Shown here: piece by piece, positions 1 to 9,623 of the stretch
Layout of the letters: each line of letters starts with the position of its first letter
Numbering within the stretch: the stretch's first letter is position 1
Source of the DNA: Rhodoferax sp.
Lineage (GTDB): Bacteria > Pseudomonadota > Gammaproteobacteria > Burkholderiales > Burkholderiaceae_C
Length of the DNA: 64,000 nt
NCBI GenBank assembly: GCA_003133245.1
Contig: PKWM01000005.1
Span: 24,525 to 88,524 of the forward strand
Direction of reading: 5' to 3'
Notes under the pieces: model-generated
Database searches by the model: none
The model's input: the letters and a program-made list of their open reading frames with translations, nothing else
Told to the model about the DNA's origin: nothing
Program-made: the position numbers and the translations under genes

Positions 1-2
1 GC

Positions 3-380
3 AAGGCTGCTGGCGTGGTTTGGTTTGACTTCAAGACACTTTGTGGTGGCCCACGCTCGCCCAATGATTATCTTGAAATTGCGCAGCGGTTTGATGCAGT
101 TGTGTTAAGTGATGTACCCTATTTGCCAGCGCATATGGCGTCGCAAGCGCGTCGTTTCAGCGGTTTGATCGATGTGCTCTATGACCGCCGGGTCAAGCTG
201 ATTGTCTCGGCTGCGCTAGCGCCGCAGGGCCTGTACACGAAAGGTCCGCTCGCTTATGAATTTGCGCGAACTGTATCGCGTCTGCATGAAATGCAAACGC
301 CAGCCTATTTGGCGTTGGAGCGGCGTGTCGTGCCGACGCGCTTGACAACCAGCATCAGGTTGCCAACGGCTCCAGTTTGA
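3..380 (+). CDS. zapE: Cell division protein ZapE, AFG1-like ATPase (3' part only)
   Basis: This is the C-terminal part of an AFG1/LACE1-type P-loop ATPase. The reading frame is open from base 3 (Lys-Ala-Ala-Gly-Val-Val-Trp-Phe-Asp-Phe) to the TGA at 378-380, so the true start and the Walker motifs lie before the window. Family hallmarks visible are WFDFKTLCGGPRS, a segment about the Asp-rich DVPYLPAH, and RRFSGLIDVLYDRRVKL with a following arginine-rich lid. In E. coli ZapE is recruited late to the Z-ring and destabilises FtsZ polymers; I transfer that role by homology. The last 26 bases overlap the convergent phosphatase gene. Identification is firm; the extent upstream cannot be seen. Confidence 0.85.
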   Translation, partial: KAAGVVWFDFKTLCGGPRSPNDYLEIAQRFDAVVLSDVPYLPAHMASQARRFSGLIDVLYDRRVKLIVSAALAPQGLYTKGPLAYEFARTVSRLHEMQTPAYLALERRVVPTRLTTSIRLPTAPV

Positions 381-1116
381 CCACCACCAAAGACAAATTG
401 TCGCCCCCACCATGGGCTCTGGACCTGGCCTGCTCGATTAAAAACTCGCAGGCTTCCCGCGCCGTCAGTCGCTCCAGAATGGAACCCATTTCATCCGTAT
501 CGAAGTAGTGCCAGAGGCCGTCGCTACAGGCCATCAGTACATCGCCAGCATGCAGTTGGGGTATGAAGTGGACAGCGATCACGGGCTCACTCTCGGTTCC
601 CAGGCAGCTCATCAGAATATTCGATTGCGGATGCAGTTTGGCTTGTTCTTCAGTCAGTTTGCCCCGATTGACCAGGGTCTGGACGTAGGAGTGATCCAGT
701 GTGCGTTTGATCAATTGGCTACCATGAAAGTGATAGATCCGGGAGTCACCCGCGTGCGCCCAGTAACAATCACCGCCGCTGTTGATCAGGAATGCCGCCA
801 CGGTGCTGTGCGGCTCTTGTTCCGACGAGATGGCGGTCAGCTTGATGACGGTATGCGCCTCCTGTATCAGTTGCATCAGCGCCGCCGCTGCGTCGTCGGT
901 GGCCGGGTCGTAGCGCTCAAACAGTTGCCTGGCCGTCAGTATGACTTGATCTGAGGCTTTGCGCCCGCCGCTGAGCCCACCCATGCCGTCCGCCAGTACG
1001 GCCAGGACGCAGCCTTTGATGCGCGGGTGACCAAGCAAGATGACCTGGTCTTGCTGGTAGCTGCGGTCACCCTTGTGAATGCCGGTGGATGCGCTGAGTC
1101 GGTAGCCTTGGGGCAT
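355..1116 (-). CDS. PP2C-family serine/threonine protein phosphatase
   Basis: A 253-residue single-domain PPM/PP2C phosphatase. The metal-binding motifs are all present: GDRSYQQDQ (Asp23), LADGMGG (42-47), HAGDSRIY (121-128), ACSDGLWHY (from 197; Asp199) and GGGDN (236-240). It is expected to remove phosphate from Ser/Thr residues using two Mn/Mg ions in the cytoplasm. There is no signal peptide, membrane segment or attached forkhead domain. No protein kinase gene lies in the visible window, so its partner kinase is unknown. The gene is convergent with zapE (26-base overlap) and divergent from yoaA across 134 bases. The fold is certain; the target is not. Confidence 0.9.
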   Translation of the reverse strand: MPQGYRLSASTGIHKGDRSYQQDQVILLGHPRIKGCVLAVLADGMGGLSGGRKASDQVILTARQLFERYDPATDDAAAALMQLIQEAHTVIKLTAISSEQEPHSTVAAFLINSGGDCYWAHAGDSRIYHFHGSQLIKRTLDHSYVQTLVNRGKLTEEQAKLHPQSNILMSCLGTESEPVIAVHFIPQLHAGDVLMACSDGLWHYFDTDEMGSILERLTAREACEFLIEQARSRAHGGGDNLSLVVVKLEPLAT

Positions 1117-1250
1117 ATTAAGAGGTTAAATTGCGAGGGCCCTGAAAATGTGCCTTCAGGCCGTATTATCGAGCCAAGGCGGACGGACGTTCGGCTTGAT
1201 TGATCTGACAGTCTTCTTCTGGTTTACCTGTATCACTTTATTTAAGTTCA

Positions 1251-3263
1251 ATGAGTTTGCAAAACCTGACGCGTGAGATATTTGCCCCGGAGGGCTTGTT
1301 GTCGCGCAGCGTCGAGGAGTTCCGCATCAGGGAGGGACAAACCGAGATGGCGCTTGCCATCGCCCGGGTGATTGACGAGGGTGGCGTCCTGGTGGTCGAG
1401 GCGGGTACCGGCATTGGCAAGACTTTTTCGTACCTGGTACCAGCGCTATTGAGTGGCGCGCGTCTGTTGCTTTCTACCGCCACCAAAACCTTGCAGGATC
1501 AATTGTTTGGTCGCGACCTGCCGCGCTTGATCAAGGTATTGGGCTTGCCTGTGAGAGCGGCCTTGCTCAAAGGCCGTGGTAGTTATTTGTGCCAGCATCG
1601 CTTGCAACAAGCACGTGAAAATTCAACCAGCGCGGATCGCTTGACGCTGCGTACGTTGGCCAAAATTGAAATCTGGGCGAAAGTGACGCGTAGCGGCGAC
1701 CTGGCCGAGCTGGCGGGCCTGGATGAACGCTCGCCTTGGATCCCGCTGGTGACCTCGTCACGTGAAAATTGCCTGGGTTCGCAATGCCCACAGTTGCGTT
1801 CCTGTCACGTCAACCTGGCCCGGCGCGAGGCATTGGCGGCTGATGTGGTGATCATCAATCACCATTTGTTTTTTGCTGACCTGGCGGTTCGTGAGTCGGG
1901 CCTGGCCGAGTTGCTGCCATCGGTACAGACGGTTATTTTTGACGAAGCGCATCAACTCAATGAAACTGGGGTGCAGTTTCTGGGTCAGCAACTCAGTACC
2001 GCCCAGTTGCTGGATTTTGCGCATGACCTGCTCAACAACGGCCTGCAATATGCGCGGGGCTTGCTCGATTGGCAACAACTGGCAGCGCAAGTAGAGCACA
2101 CAACTCGTGATTTGCGTCTGGTCGTCGGCCAGGCCTTGGCGGGCAACAAATTGCGTTGGGTGGGAATCGCGCCAGAGCAGGTCAACACGTCCGACTGGAC
2201 GGCTGCGCTGGGCGCGCTGCACGCGGCCTGTGGCCGCGCCGGGTGGGCGCTCGATACGGTCAGTGAAACCAGTCCCGATCTGCTGCGCTTGAGTGAACGA
2301 GCCAATTTATTGGGCCAGCGCCTGGCGTGTTTTATGGCATCTTGCGCGACCGACTCAGTGCGTTGGCTTGATGTCGGCGCGCAGCTTAGGTTGGTAGAGT
2401 CGCCCCTTGACATTGCTCAGGTAGTGCAGACCCGGCTGATCAAGCCGACACCCGTCGAGGGCGACCAGCGCTCCTGGATATTTACATCGGCAACTTTGGG
2501 TGACGACCCGGCGTTACGCTGGTTTACCGAGCCCTGTGGTTTGGACGCGGCAGAGATTCTGAAAATTGGCAGCCCGTTTGATTATGCAGAGCAAGCTGTC
2601 CTCTATGTGCCGACGCATTTGCCCAAACCCAGTGAGGCCAGCCACAGCGCGCAGGTGGCTGATTTGGTGGCGCGCTCGGCCACTGTCATCGGCGGTCGCA
2701 CCCTGGTATTGACGACCAGCTTGCGTGCCTTGCATACCATTAGCGAGGCACTGCTGCGACATTTCGAAAACTCCAGAACGCTGGAAATTCTGGTGCAGGG
2801 GCAACAAACCAAACGTGAGTTGATGGATCGCTTTCGTCGTGGCACCCAGGACGGTGCTGCGCCTTGTATTCTGGTGGCCTCCGCTTCCTTTTGGGAAGGC
2901 GTGGACATTCCCGGTGATGCCTTGCAAATGGTGGTGATAGACAAGTTGCCTTTCCCGCCGCCGGGCGATCCACTAGTGGAGGCGCGCTCCAAGCGCCTGG
3001 AGGCGGTCGGGCGCAGCGTTTTCAAGGATTACTTTATGCCCGAAGCCGCCATTGCCCTCAAGCAAGGGGCCGGCCGCTTGATTCGTCGCGAATCGGATCG
3101 TGGCATTCTGATCATTTGCGATACGCGCCTGACCCTGATGGGTTACGGCCGCAGGCTTCTGCGCGCCTTGCCGCCGATGCGACAAATCAGCTCCCTGGCT
3201 GATTTTGACGCGGCGTTGCTGGCGCTTACCAGACCTTCCACCACGGATCCGAGTTGCCTTTGA
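1251..3263 (+). CDS. yoaA: ATP-dependent DNA helicase, DinG/XPD family (YoaA-like)
   Basis: A 670-residue superfamily 2 helicase resembling E. coli YoaA over its whole length (about 636 residues there). Walker A is AGTGIGKT (51-58) and the DEAH box is at 231-234 in VIFDEAHQL. Four cysteines (114, 174, 179, 185) between motifs Ia and II have the spacing of the XPD-type 4Fe-4S cluster. The C-terminal helicase half contains TSATL, SFWEGVDIPGD and KQGAGRLIRRESD. YoaA works with the polymerase III chi subunit in repair of stalled forks; that role is by homology. ATG at 1251 is the first in frame. The last 38 bases overlap convergent bamD. DinG itself is the alternative, but the local sequence fits YoaA better. 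Confidence 0.9.
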   Translation: MSLQNLTREIFAPEGLLSRSVEEFRIREGQTEMALAIARVIDEGGVLVVEAGTGIGKTFSYLVPALLSGARLLLSTATKTLQDQLFGRDLPRLIKVLGLPVRAALLKGRGSYLCQHRLQQARENSTSADRLTLRTLAKIEIWAKVTRSGDLAELAGLDERSPWIPLVTSSRENCLGSQCPQLRSCHVNLARREALAADVVIINHHLFFADLAVRESGLAELLPSVQTVIFDEAHQLNETGVQFLGQQLSTAQLLDFAHDLLNNGLQYARGLLDWQQLAAQVEHTTRDLRLVVGQALAGNKLRWVGIAPEQVNTSDWTAALGALHAACGRAGWALDTVSETSPDLLRLSERANLLGQRLACFMASCATDSVRWLDVGAQLRLVESPLDIAQVVQTRLIKPTPVEGDQRSWIFTSATLGDDPALRWFTEPCGLDAAEILKIGSPFDYAEQAVLYVPTHLPKPSEASHSAQVADLVARSATVIGGRTLVLTTSLRALHTISEALLRHFENSRTLEILVQGQQTKRELMDRFRRGTQDGAAPCILVASASFWEGVDIPGDALQMVVIDKLPFPPPGDPLVEARSKRLEAVGRSVFKDYFMPEAAIALKQGAGRLIRRESDRGILIICDTRLTLMGYGRRLLRALPPMRQISSLADFDAALLALTRPSTTDPSCL

Positions 3264-4032
3264 AGCCACGGCTCAAGTACTCGGACTTGGGGTAGTTTTT
3301 TTCAAGCACCCGTTTGGTGTCGTCACGCAGTTGTGTCATGCCCAGCGCGTCATAGGATTTGACGATGATGAAGAGCGCTTCTTCAAGGGCTGGCACGTCC
3401 TGGTAATCGGTCAGCGCGATTTGTGCCCGGTTGATCGCTGCCACGTAGGCACCACGATCGAAATAATAACGCGCCACGTACACTTCGGACTGGGCCAACG
3501 AGTTGACAATATAGGTCATGCGCAGGCTGGCGTCGTTTGCGTACTTCGACGTCGGGAAACGATTGAGCAATTCCTTGAAAGACTCAAAAGATTCTTTGGA
3601 TGCTTTTTGGTCGCGCTCTGCCAGATCCTGGCGGGTGAGGCCGGAGAACAAGCCCAGATCGTCATTGAAGTTGATGATGCCCTTGAGGTACAGGGCGTAG
3701 TCGAGGGCCGGACTGGCCGGGTGCAGCTTCATGAAACGATCGAGCGTGGCGATTGCCTGTGCGGCCTCGCCCGACTTGTACTGGGCGTAGGCTTTGTCCA
3801 GTTGGGCTTGTTGCGCCAGCGGCGTTCCAGCGGCGCGACCTTCGAGTTTTTCGAATAGTTTTATGGCATTCTCATAACCGCCGGAACTCAACTCATCTTT
3901 GGCCTCAGTGTAGATTTTGTTTGGGCTCCAATTGGCTGTCTGGTCCTCTGGTGTGGACGAACAGCCAGCCAGCAGCAAGGCGGCAGCCGAGATGGAGCAG
4001 GCGCAGACAACCGATAATTTGGCTAAAAGCAT
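3226..4032 (-). CDS. bamD: Outer membrane protein assembly factor BamD (lipoprotein)
   Basis: BamD is the essential TPR lipoprotein of the BAM complex that folds beta-barrel proteins into the outer membrane. The product starts with a hydrophobic signal ending in a lipobox (LLLAGC), followed by TPR-like helices; the run YTEAKDELSSGGYENAIKLF, a central DYALYLKGIIN stretch and a tryptophan-rich C terminus are typical. I start at the ATG at 4032, giving 268 residues; a TTG three codons upstream (4041) is also open. The gene runs head-to-head with rluD, an arrangement common in Burkholderiales, and shares 38 bases with the end of yoaA. Confidence 0.95.
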   Translation of the reverse strand: MLLAKLSVVCACSISAAALLLAGCSSTPEDQTANWSPNKIYTEAKDELSSGGYENAIKLFEKLEGRAAGTPLAQQAQLDKAYAQYKSGEAAQAIATLDRFMKLHPASPALDYALYLKGIINFNDDLGLFSGLTRQDLAERDQKASKESFESFKELLNRFPTSKYANDASLRMTYIVNSLAQSEVYVARYYFDRGAYVAAINRAQIALTDYQDVPALEEALFIIVKSYDALGMTQLRDDTKRVLEKNYPKSEYLSRGFKGNSDPWWKVW

Positions 4033-4046
4033 GAGGGACAACTTTC

Positions 4047-5060
4047 TTGAAAGATTCCAGGTTGATTATATCGGGCACCTTGGCGAGCGACGATCCGCCA
4101 GATCCGGTTGAAGCGGGCGCTGACAGCGAGTTGCGCCAGTTGCTTTTTGGTACGGCCCAACACGGACTGCGGCTGGACCAGGCGCTGGTGGAGTTGGTGC
4201 CTGAATTTTCGCGCAGTTATCTGCAGCAATTGATTGATTTGGGAGGCGTGACGGTCAACGCCTGCGTGGTAAGCAAAGCATCGACCCGGATCAAGACCAG
4301 CGATGTGGGAACGATTGAGTTGAGGCCGACACCGCAAAGCCAGGCGTTCAAGCCCGAGACCATGGCATTGGACGTGGTGTATCAGGATGAACACTTGCTG
4401 GTGATCAACAAGCCCGCCGGGCTGGTGGTTCATCCGGCACCGGGCAACTGGAGTGGCACCCTCCTCAATGGCTTGCTGGCCTTTGACACGAAGGCGATGA
4501 ATCTGCCGCGCGCCGGAATTGTGCATCGCCTGGATAAAGATACCAGTGGCTTGATGGTGGTGGCGCGAACGCGTGCGGTGATGGACGCTTTGATTCGGTT
4601 GATTGCCGCGCACGAGGTCAAGCGTCAATATATCGCACTGGCCCACGGCCGCTGGGTCGGCGCTGGCAGGCGTGAAGTGAGCGCGCCGATTGGACGGGAT
4701 CCGCGCAACCGGCTGCGCATGGCCGTGGTTGACCTCGATAAGAATCCAGGCAAGCCAGCCCGAACCGATATTGAATTGTTGAAAAATTGCGATCAGGCTT
4801 GCCTGGTTCGGTGTACCTTGCATACCGGCCGAACGCATCAGATTCGGGTTCATATGGCGTCAATTGCGCACCCACTGGTGGCCGATTCTCTCTATGGTGG
4901 CCATTTCGCCGTTGGCCTGCAACGCCAGGCGCTGCATGCCTATCGTCTGGCTTTCAAGCATCCGCTGACGCAGCAATCGCTGGATTTTCACGCCACCTTG
5001 CCGCAGGATTTAGTGCTGGCGCTGAACCAGTGGGGGCTCAGTTACAATGATTTTCAATAG
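4047..5060 (+). CDS. rluD: Ribosomal large subunit pseudouridine synthase D
   Basis: RluA-family pseudouridine synthase with an N-terminal S4 domain (about residues 38-90) and the catalytic motif HRLDKDTSG, in which Asp163 is the nucleophile. RluD makes pseudouridines 1911, 1915 and 1917 in helix 69 of 23S rRNA. Other family motifs are VINKPAGLVVHP and TGRTHQIRVHM. No in-frame ATG exists near the N terminus; candidate starts are TTG codons at 4047, 4062 and 4080, so the first 10-15 residues are uncertain. The gene is divergent from bamD, and the two start regions are only a few bases apart, so promoters must lie inside one or both reading frames. Confidence 0.93.
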   Translation: MKDSRLIISGTLASDDPPDPVEAGADSELRQLLFGTAQHGLRLDQALVELVPEFSRSYLQQLIDLGGVTVNACVVSKASTRIKTSDVGTIELRPTPQSQAFKPETMALDVVYQDEHLLVINKPAGLVVHPAPGNWSGTLLNGLLAFDTKAMNLPRAGIVHRLDKDTSGLMVVARTRAVMDALIRLIAAHEVKRQYIALAHGRWVGAGRREVSAPIGRDPRNRLRMAVVDLDKNPGKPARTDIELLKNCDQACLVRCTLHTGRTHQIRVHMASIAHPLVADSLYGGHFAVGLQRQALHAYRLAFKHPLTQQSLDFHATLPQDLVLALNQWGLSYNDFQ

Positions 5061-5179
5061 TTTTAACGACCACCAGCCGAGCGGCTGCGCGCAACGGATT
5101 TGTCAATCTGTCTGCTGCGCCCCCCATGAATCAAACTGGTTTTGCACCTTGAAGGTGCTTGCTTCGGAATCCAAACAGC

Positions 5180-5821
5180 ATGATGAATGCCAAACGCATC
5201 CTGGAAACTGCCTTGATTTGCGCGCAACAGCCTTTGCAGATTGAGGAGTTGCGTGTCTTGTTTGACAACGGCATGGACAGTGACACGCTCCAGGGTTTAT
5301 TGAACGAGCTTCAACAGGACTGGGCGCTGTGTGGTGTCGAACTGGTCAAGGTGGCGAGCGGCTGGCGTTTTCAAAGTCGGCCCGAAATGCGCGAGTATCT
5401 GGAGCGCCTGCACCCTGAAAAACCACCGCGTTATAGCCGCGCCACACTTGAGACGCTGGCCATCATCGCCTACCGGCAACCGGTCACGCGTGGAGATATC
5501 GAAGAGGTACGGGGTGTCAGCGTTAATTCCCTGCTGCTCAAACAGCTTGAAGACCGCGGCTGGGTTGAGGTCATTGGCTACCGTCAAACCATTGGACGGC
5601 CTGCGCTGTTGGCAACGACCCGGCAATTTCTTGACGATTTGGGGCTCGCTTCGCTCGATCAGTTGCCCATGTTGGAGACACCGGGTCAGCAGATCGATGC
5701 GATGGAGGCGCTCAACTCAGGTTTGCGTGGCGTGCCGATGGAGCTGGTATTGCCAAAGGGGCCAGATTTGGCCTTGTCTGAAGAGAGCGATTTATTTATT
5801 TTGAACAGGACCCAAACATGA
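5180..5821 (+). CDS. scpB: Segregation and condensation protein B
   Basis: ScpB is the winged-helix (kite) subunit that, with ScpA, loads and regulates the SMC condensin. The product (213 residues from ATG 5180, or 212 from the next ATG at 5183) shows the family block [30 protein letters not shown] followed by [18 protein letters not shown] and GRPALLATT, here given in parts. An in-frame TTG at 5159 would add seven residues with no family support. It ends in an ATGA overlap with rluB, so the pair is translationally coupled, a common arrangement. scpA is not in the window; smc lies 30 kb downstream. A 119-base gap separates it from rluD with no recognisable gene. Confidence 0.93.
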   Translation: MMNAKRILETALICAQQPLQIEELRVLFDNGMDSDTLQGLLNELQQDWALCGVELVKVASGWRFQSRPEMREYLERLHPEKPPRYSRATLETLAIIAYRQPVTRGDIEEVRGVSVNSLLLKQLEDRGWVEVIGYRQTIGRPALLATTRQFLDDLGLASLDQLPMLETPGQQIDAMEALNSGLRGVPMELVLPKGPDLALSEESDLFILNRTQT

Positions 5822-7044
5822 TCAGCAACCCTGCCAATCGCTTTGAGGATGTGGTTTCCGGGCAATTTGACGCTGATGAAGAAAGCCCCGAACTGGCCCC
5901 GGTCAAACGCGTGTTGGCGGCATTGGCTGAAACGCCCAAGTTGCATAAAGTGCTGGCGCAGGCGGGTATGGGCTCGCGTCTTGAAATGGAGCAACTGATC
6001 ATGGAAGGCCGCATCACGGTCAACAATGAGCCCGCGCACATTGGGCAGCGCATCCAGTTTGGTGATCACGTCAAAGTCAATGGCAAGCCGATCCGGTTTC
6101 GAATTGATGCGCCGCCGCCGCGCGTCATTGCCTACCACAAGCCGGTGGGCGAGGTGGTCACGCACGACGATCCGCAGAACCGTCCAACGGTGTTTCGCAA
6201 GCTACCCAGGTTGGTGCAAGGCAAGTGGCAATCGGTCGGACGGCTCGACCTCAACACCGAAGGCTTGCTGCTGTTTACCAGCTCAGGCGAGTTGGCCAAT
6301 AACCTGATGCACCCGCGCTTTGGCCTGGAGCGCGAATACGCGGTGCGTGTGCTTGGAGCTCTGAACAAGGACGAGAAGCAAAGACTGCTTGCAGGCATCA
6401 AGCTCGACGATGGCATGGCGCAATTTGGTTCCATTGAAGAGGGTGGCGGCGAAGGTGCCAACTGCTGGTACCGGGTCACGATCGCCGAGGGGCGTAACCG
6501 CGAAGTTCGCCGCTTGCTGGAAGCGGTGGGACACGCGGTGAGCCGTTTGATCCGGATCCGCTATGGCGCCATGGTGCTGCCGCGCGGGCTCAAGCGCGGT
6601 GCTTGGATCGAGCTCGGCGAGAGTGACATCAAGTCGCTGATGCAGGCCGCCGGGCCGCGCAGCCCCCGTGAAAGTGGGGATCCATCGGATCGGGGCGAGG
6701 GCGGGGTTGCCGGACCTGAAGGCACCGGTCCGGAGCCCGGCGGTCGAAGTCGGCGTCGCGGTGGCCGCGGTAATGGACCGCGCAGTGCCGCTGGTGGGCC
6801 AGGCACTGCGTCAGACGGTGGCGAGCAAGGCGGGGCGCAGGGTTTTTCAACCGGCCCGACGCAAGGGCGCAAGAGCCGCTCGAAGTCGCAAGAACGTCCC
6901 GGTGCTGCGAGTCAGCCTGATCCGATGAAGACGGCTTTTGGTTATATTGGGGCTGACAGCTTCACCCGTCAGCGCCAGGATCAGAGCCAGCGCCGTAGCG
7001 GGGGCGGCTCGGGGGGGCAACGCCGCCCTGGACGAGGTCGCTGA
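5818..7044 (+). CDS. rluB: 23S rRNA pseudouridine(2605) synthase RluB with long Gly/Arg-rich tail
   Basis: RsuA-family pseudouridine synthase. An S4 RNA-binding domain occupies about residues 39-98; the catalytic domain follows with [12 protein letters not shown] (Asp144 nucleophile) and [16 protein letters not shown]. RluB modifies U2605 near the peptidyl transferase centre. From about residue 280 to 408 the protein becomes a low-complexity tail rich in Gly, Arg, Ser, Pro and Gln, ending in [10 protein letters not shown]. This tail is much longer than the E. coli enzyme carries, although RluB proteins of beta-proteobacteria often have such tails. Translation is coupled to scpB by an ATGA overlap. 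Confidence 0.93.
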   Translation: MISNPANRFEDVVSGQFDADEESPELAPVKRVLAALAETPKLHKVLAQAGMGSRLEMEQLIMEGRITVNNEPAHIGQRIQFGDHVKVNGKPIRFRIDAPPPRVIAYHKPVGEVVTHDDPQNRPTVFRKLPRLVQGKWQSVGRLDLNTEGLLLFTSSGELANNLMHPRFGLEREYAVRVLGALNKDEKQRLLAGIKLDDGMAQFGSIEEGGGEGANCWYRVTIAEGRNREVRRLLEAVGHAVSRLIRIRYGAMVLPRGLKRGAWIELGESDIKSLMQAAGPRSPRESGDPSDRGEGGVAGPEGTGPEPGGRSRRRGGRGNGPRSAAGGPGTASDGGEQGGAQGFSTGPTQGRKSRSKSQERPGAASQPDPMKTAFGYIGADSFTRQRQDQSQRRSGGGSGGQRRPGRGR

Positions 7045-7127
7045 CTTCAATCGCCGCCAGCGAGCGGTTAAAATTCACCCCTTTGCCCGCTGGGCAAAAC
7101 TTAACATTTCAAGCTCAGGAAAAATTC

Positions 7128-7553
7128 ATGACGATCGAACGAACCCTCTCCATCATCAAACCAGACGCAGTGGCAAAAAACGTCATCGGTCAGATTTACG
7201 CGCGTTTCGAAGCAGCCGGTCTGAAAGTGGTCGCCGCCCGGATGATGCATTTGTCCCAGGGCGAAGCGCAGGCTTTTTACGCCGTTCACCAGGCGCGTCC
7301 TTTCTTCAAGGATCTGGTGAGCTTCATGACCTCCGGCCCGGTCATGGTTCAAGCGCTTGAGGGCGAAAACGCCATTTTAAAGAATCGCGATCTGATGGGT
7401 GCAACCGACCCGAAAAAAGCCGCTCCCGGCACCATTCGGGCTGACTTTGCCGACAGCATCGACGCCAATGCAGTGCATGGCTCGGACGCGGTTGAGACTG
7501 CCGCTGTTGAGGTGGCTTTCTTTTTCCCCGGCATGAATATTTATTCTATCTAG
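7128..7553 (+). CDS. ndk: Nucleoside diphosphate kinase
   Basis: A 141-residue NDP kinase, the usual bacterial length. It transfers the gamma-phosphate of ATP to nucleoside diphosphates through a phosphohistidine; the active-site His117 is in [19 protein letters not shown] opens the protein and the Kpn-loop region [15 protein letters not shown] is intact. I chose ATG 7128 because it has an AGGA ribosome-binding site at about 7118 and matches the family start; an earlier in-frame ATG at 7083 would add 15 unsupported residues. The order ndk-rlmN-pilW-rodZ-ispG-hisS is the conserved beta-proteobacterial arrangement. Confidence 0.96.
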   Translation: MTIERTLSIIKPDAVAKNVIGQIYARFEAAGLKVVAARMMHLSQGEAQAFYAVHQARPFFKDLVSFMTSGPVMVQALEGENAILKNRDLMGATDPKKAAPGTIRADFADSIDANAVHGSDAVETAAVEVAFFFPGMNIYSI

Positions 7554-7598
7554 ATAGCACATGGCTTTTGCGCTTCATCCCGTTTTGCCGCCCCCCGA

Positions 7599-7626
7599 GG
7601 GGACGCTAGCGCGCTTGAGGCGTCCC
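7599..7626. repeat. GC-rich hairpin between ndk and rlmN
   Basis: GGGACGC (7600-7606) and GCGTCCC (7620-7626) form a perfect 7-base stem with a 13-base loop, following a C-run. GC-rich hairpins of this general form are frequent between genes in Comamonadaceae, as far as I recall. No T-tract follows, so it is not a classical intrinsic terminator; it may slow transcription, act as a REP-type element or stabilise the ndk transcript. Confidence 0.5.
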
Positions 7627-7637
7627 GGCGCAGCGCC

Positions 7638-8789
7638 ATGACCGCCAATCTGCTCGATTACGACCTTGAGGGACTGACTGTTTTTTGTGAACGGCTGGGC
7701 GAAAAACGGTACCGTGCAGTTCAGTTGTTTCGCTGGATTCATCAAAAAGGCGCATCCAGTTTTGATGCCATGAGCGATCTTGCCAAGTCGCTGCGGGAGA
7801 AGCTTAAAGTCTGCGCCCAGGTCAGCGCACCGCCGATCCTGTCGCAGCACATCTCTGCCGATGGCACTATCAAATGGCTACTTGATGTCGGTGCTGGCAA
7901 TGCGGTTGAAACCGTTTTTATTCCCGAAGAAGACCGGGGTACCTTGTGTATTTCCTCGCAGGCCGGTTGCGCGATGGGGTGCAGGTTTTGTTCCACCGGG
8001 CACCAGGGCTTCAGCCGAAACCTGACAACGGGTGAAATCGTCGGGCAACTTTGGTTCGCCGAACATTTTTTGCGCAAACACTTTCAACGTGATGAACGGG
8101 TGATCTCCAACGTGGTGCTGATGGGCATGGGTGAGCCCCTCCAGAACTATGTCCAATTGCTGCCGGCCTTGCGCGTCATGCTCGACGATCACGGCTACGG
8201 TTTGTCGCGTCGACGGGTCACCGTTTCCACCTCCGGGGTTGTCCCCAAGATGGATCAGTTGGCCCAGGATTGTCCGGTGGCATTGGCGGTGTCTTTGCAC
8301 GCGCCCAGCGACGCTTTGCGGGATGAATTGGTGCCGCTGAATAAAAAATACGGTATTGCCGAGCTGCTCGATGCCTGCAATCGGTACCTAGCCTATGCAC
8401 CGCGTGACTTTATTACCTTTGAATATTGCATGCTCGCCGGTGTCAATGACCAGGCCGAGCATGCGCACCAGTTGGTCAGACTGGTGCGACACTATGCCAA
8501 CGGCAGCGGTGTTTGGTGCAAGTTCAATTTGATTGCGTTCAACCCTTTTCCTCAGTCCGGCTTGATCCGATCTGCGCCTGAACAGATCCAGGCGTTTGCC
8601 AGAATTCTGACTGATGCGGGGATCGTTACGACCATTCGCAAGACGCGTGGCGACGATATTGACGCGGCCTGTGGTCAACTCGCCGGCGAAGTCAAGGACC
8701 GCACCCATATTGCTGAACGCATCGCACGACAACGCACCTTTATGTTCAAACCGGTGTCGGTGTCTAACCAGTCAGTCAAGGAGACTTGA
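7638..8789 (+). CDS. rlmN: Dual-specificity 23S rRNA A2503 / tRNA A37 C2-methyltransferase RlmN
   Basis: A 383-residue radical SAM methyltransferase. The cluster-binding motif CAMGCRFC (Cys111, 115, 118) is followed by [11 protein letters not shown], and [12 protein letters not shown] is present. Cys345 in DAACGQL is the conserved C-terminal catalytic cysteine; its partner methyl-carrying cysteine lies near residue 345-350 in family alignments, so exact numbering should be checked. RlmN adds a methyl to C2 of A2503 in 23S rRNA and A37 in some tRNAs, supporting translational fidelity. ATG 7638 gives the usual length. It precedes pilW by three bases, suggesting co-transcription. Confidence 0.95.
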   Translation: MTANLLDYDLEGLTVFCERLGEKRYRAVQLFRWIHQKGASSFDAMSDLAKSLREKLKVCAQVSAPPILSQHISADGTIKWLLDVGAGNAVETVFIPEEDRGTLCISSQAGCAMGCRFCSTGHQGFSRNLTTGEIVGQLWFAEHFLRKHFQRDERVISNVVLMGMGEPLQNYVQLLPALRVMLDDHGYGLSRRRVTVSTSGVVPKMDQLAQDCPVALAVSLHAPSDALRDELVPLNKKYGIAELLDACNRYLAYAPRDFITFEYCMLAGVNDQAEHAHQLVRLVRHYANGSGVWCKFNLIAFNPFPQSGLIRSAPEQIQAFARILTDAGIVTTIRKTRGDDIDAACGQLAGEVKDRTHIAERIARQRTFMFKPVSVSNQSVKET

Positions 8790-8792
8790 GGT

Positions 8793-9623
8793 ATGAAGGC
8801 AACAACCGGTGAGCAGTTCAAGCGTTGGTCTTTTTGTGCTGGTCTGGTGCTGCTTGGGCTGAGCAGCATTTCCGGTTGTGCTTCAAAAGCGGTTGCTACC
8901 GGCTCAAGTGCCGACGCCACCGAGATTGTGACTGAATCGGACGAACCGGAACTGCGCCAGCGAGCACGCAAGCGTCTTGAGTTGGCGGTGGCTTATTTTG
9001 AACAGGGACAAACCACGGTGGCCCTTGACGAGGTCAAACAGTCGATTGTTGTTGACCCAGATTACGCCCAAGCCTACAACTTGCGGGGTCTGATTTACCT
9101 GCGTCTCAATGATTTTCCAAGAGCCGATGAAAGCTTCAGAAAATCCCTGGCGCTCAATCCAGGCGATTCAAATGTCATTCACAACCTGGGCTGGCTCAGG
9201 TGCCAGCAGGCGCGCTACCCTGAGTCGTTCCAGTTTTTCTCGCAGGCGCTGGCGAACCCGCAATATGGAGAGCGCGCCAAGACTTTTCGGGCGCAGGGCC
9301 TTTGTCAGGCTAGAGCGGGTTTGTCAGGAGCAGCGGAACAGAGTCTCTTGAAGTCTTATGAGTTCGATGCGGGCAACCCGGTGACCGCCTACAACCTGGC
9401 GTTGCTGCTGTTCCAGCGGGCAGATTTTGCGCGCGCCCAGTTTTATGTGCGCCGTTTGAATAACAGCGAACTGGCGAACGCGGAGTCGCTCTGGTTGGGC
9501 ATTAAAGTGGAGCGACGAATGAAGAATAGTGATGCCATGGCACAGCTCGGAGCGCAATTGACAAAACGCTTTGCGCAATCCCCTGAGGCAGCCGCCTTCC
9601 AGCGCGGGGGGTTCGATGAGTGA
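8793..9623 (+). CDS. pilW: Type IV pilus biogenesis/stability lipoprotein PilW (PilF), TPR repeats
   Basis: An outer-membrane TPR lipoprotein that in Pseudomonas and Neisseria promotes multimerisation of the PilQ secretin. The signal peptide ends in a lipobox (SSISGC, Cys29). TPR units are visible around AYFEQGQTTVALDEVKQSIV, AYNLRGLIYLRLNDFPRADE and NVIHNLGWLRCQQARYPES. The length, 276 residues, is near that of the family. It is followed by rodZ with an 8-base overlap; the rlmN-pilW-rodZ order is conserved in beta- and gamma-proteobacteria. No other pilus genes are in the window. Confidence 0.9.
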   Translation: MKATTGEQFKRWSFCAGLVLLGLSSISGCASKAVATGSSADATEIVTESDEPELRQRARKRLELAVAYFEQGQTTVALDEVKQSIVVDPDYAQAYNLRGLIYLRLNDFPRADESFRKSLALNPGDSNVIHNLGWLRCQQARYPESFQFFSQALANPQYGERAKTFRAQGLCQARAGLSGAAEQSLLKSYEFDAGNPVTAYNLALLLFQRADFARAQFYVRRLNNSELANAESLWLGIKVERRMKNSDAMAQLGAQLTKRFAQSPEAAAFQRGGFDE

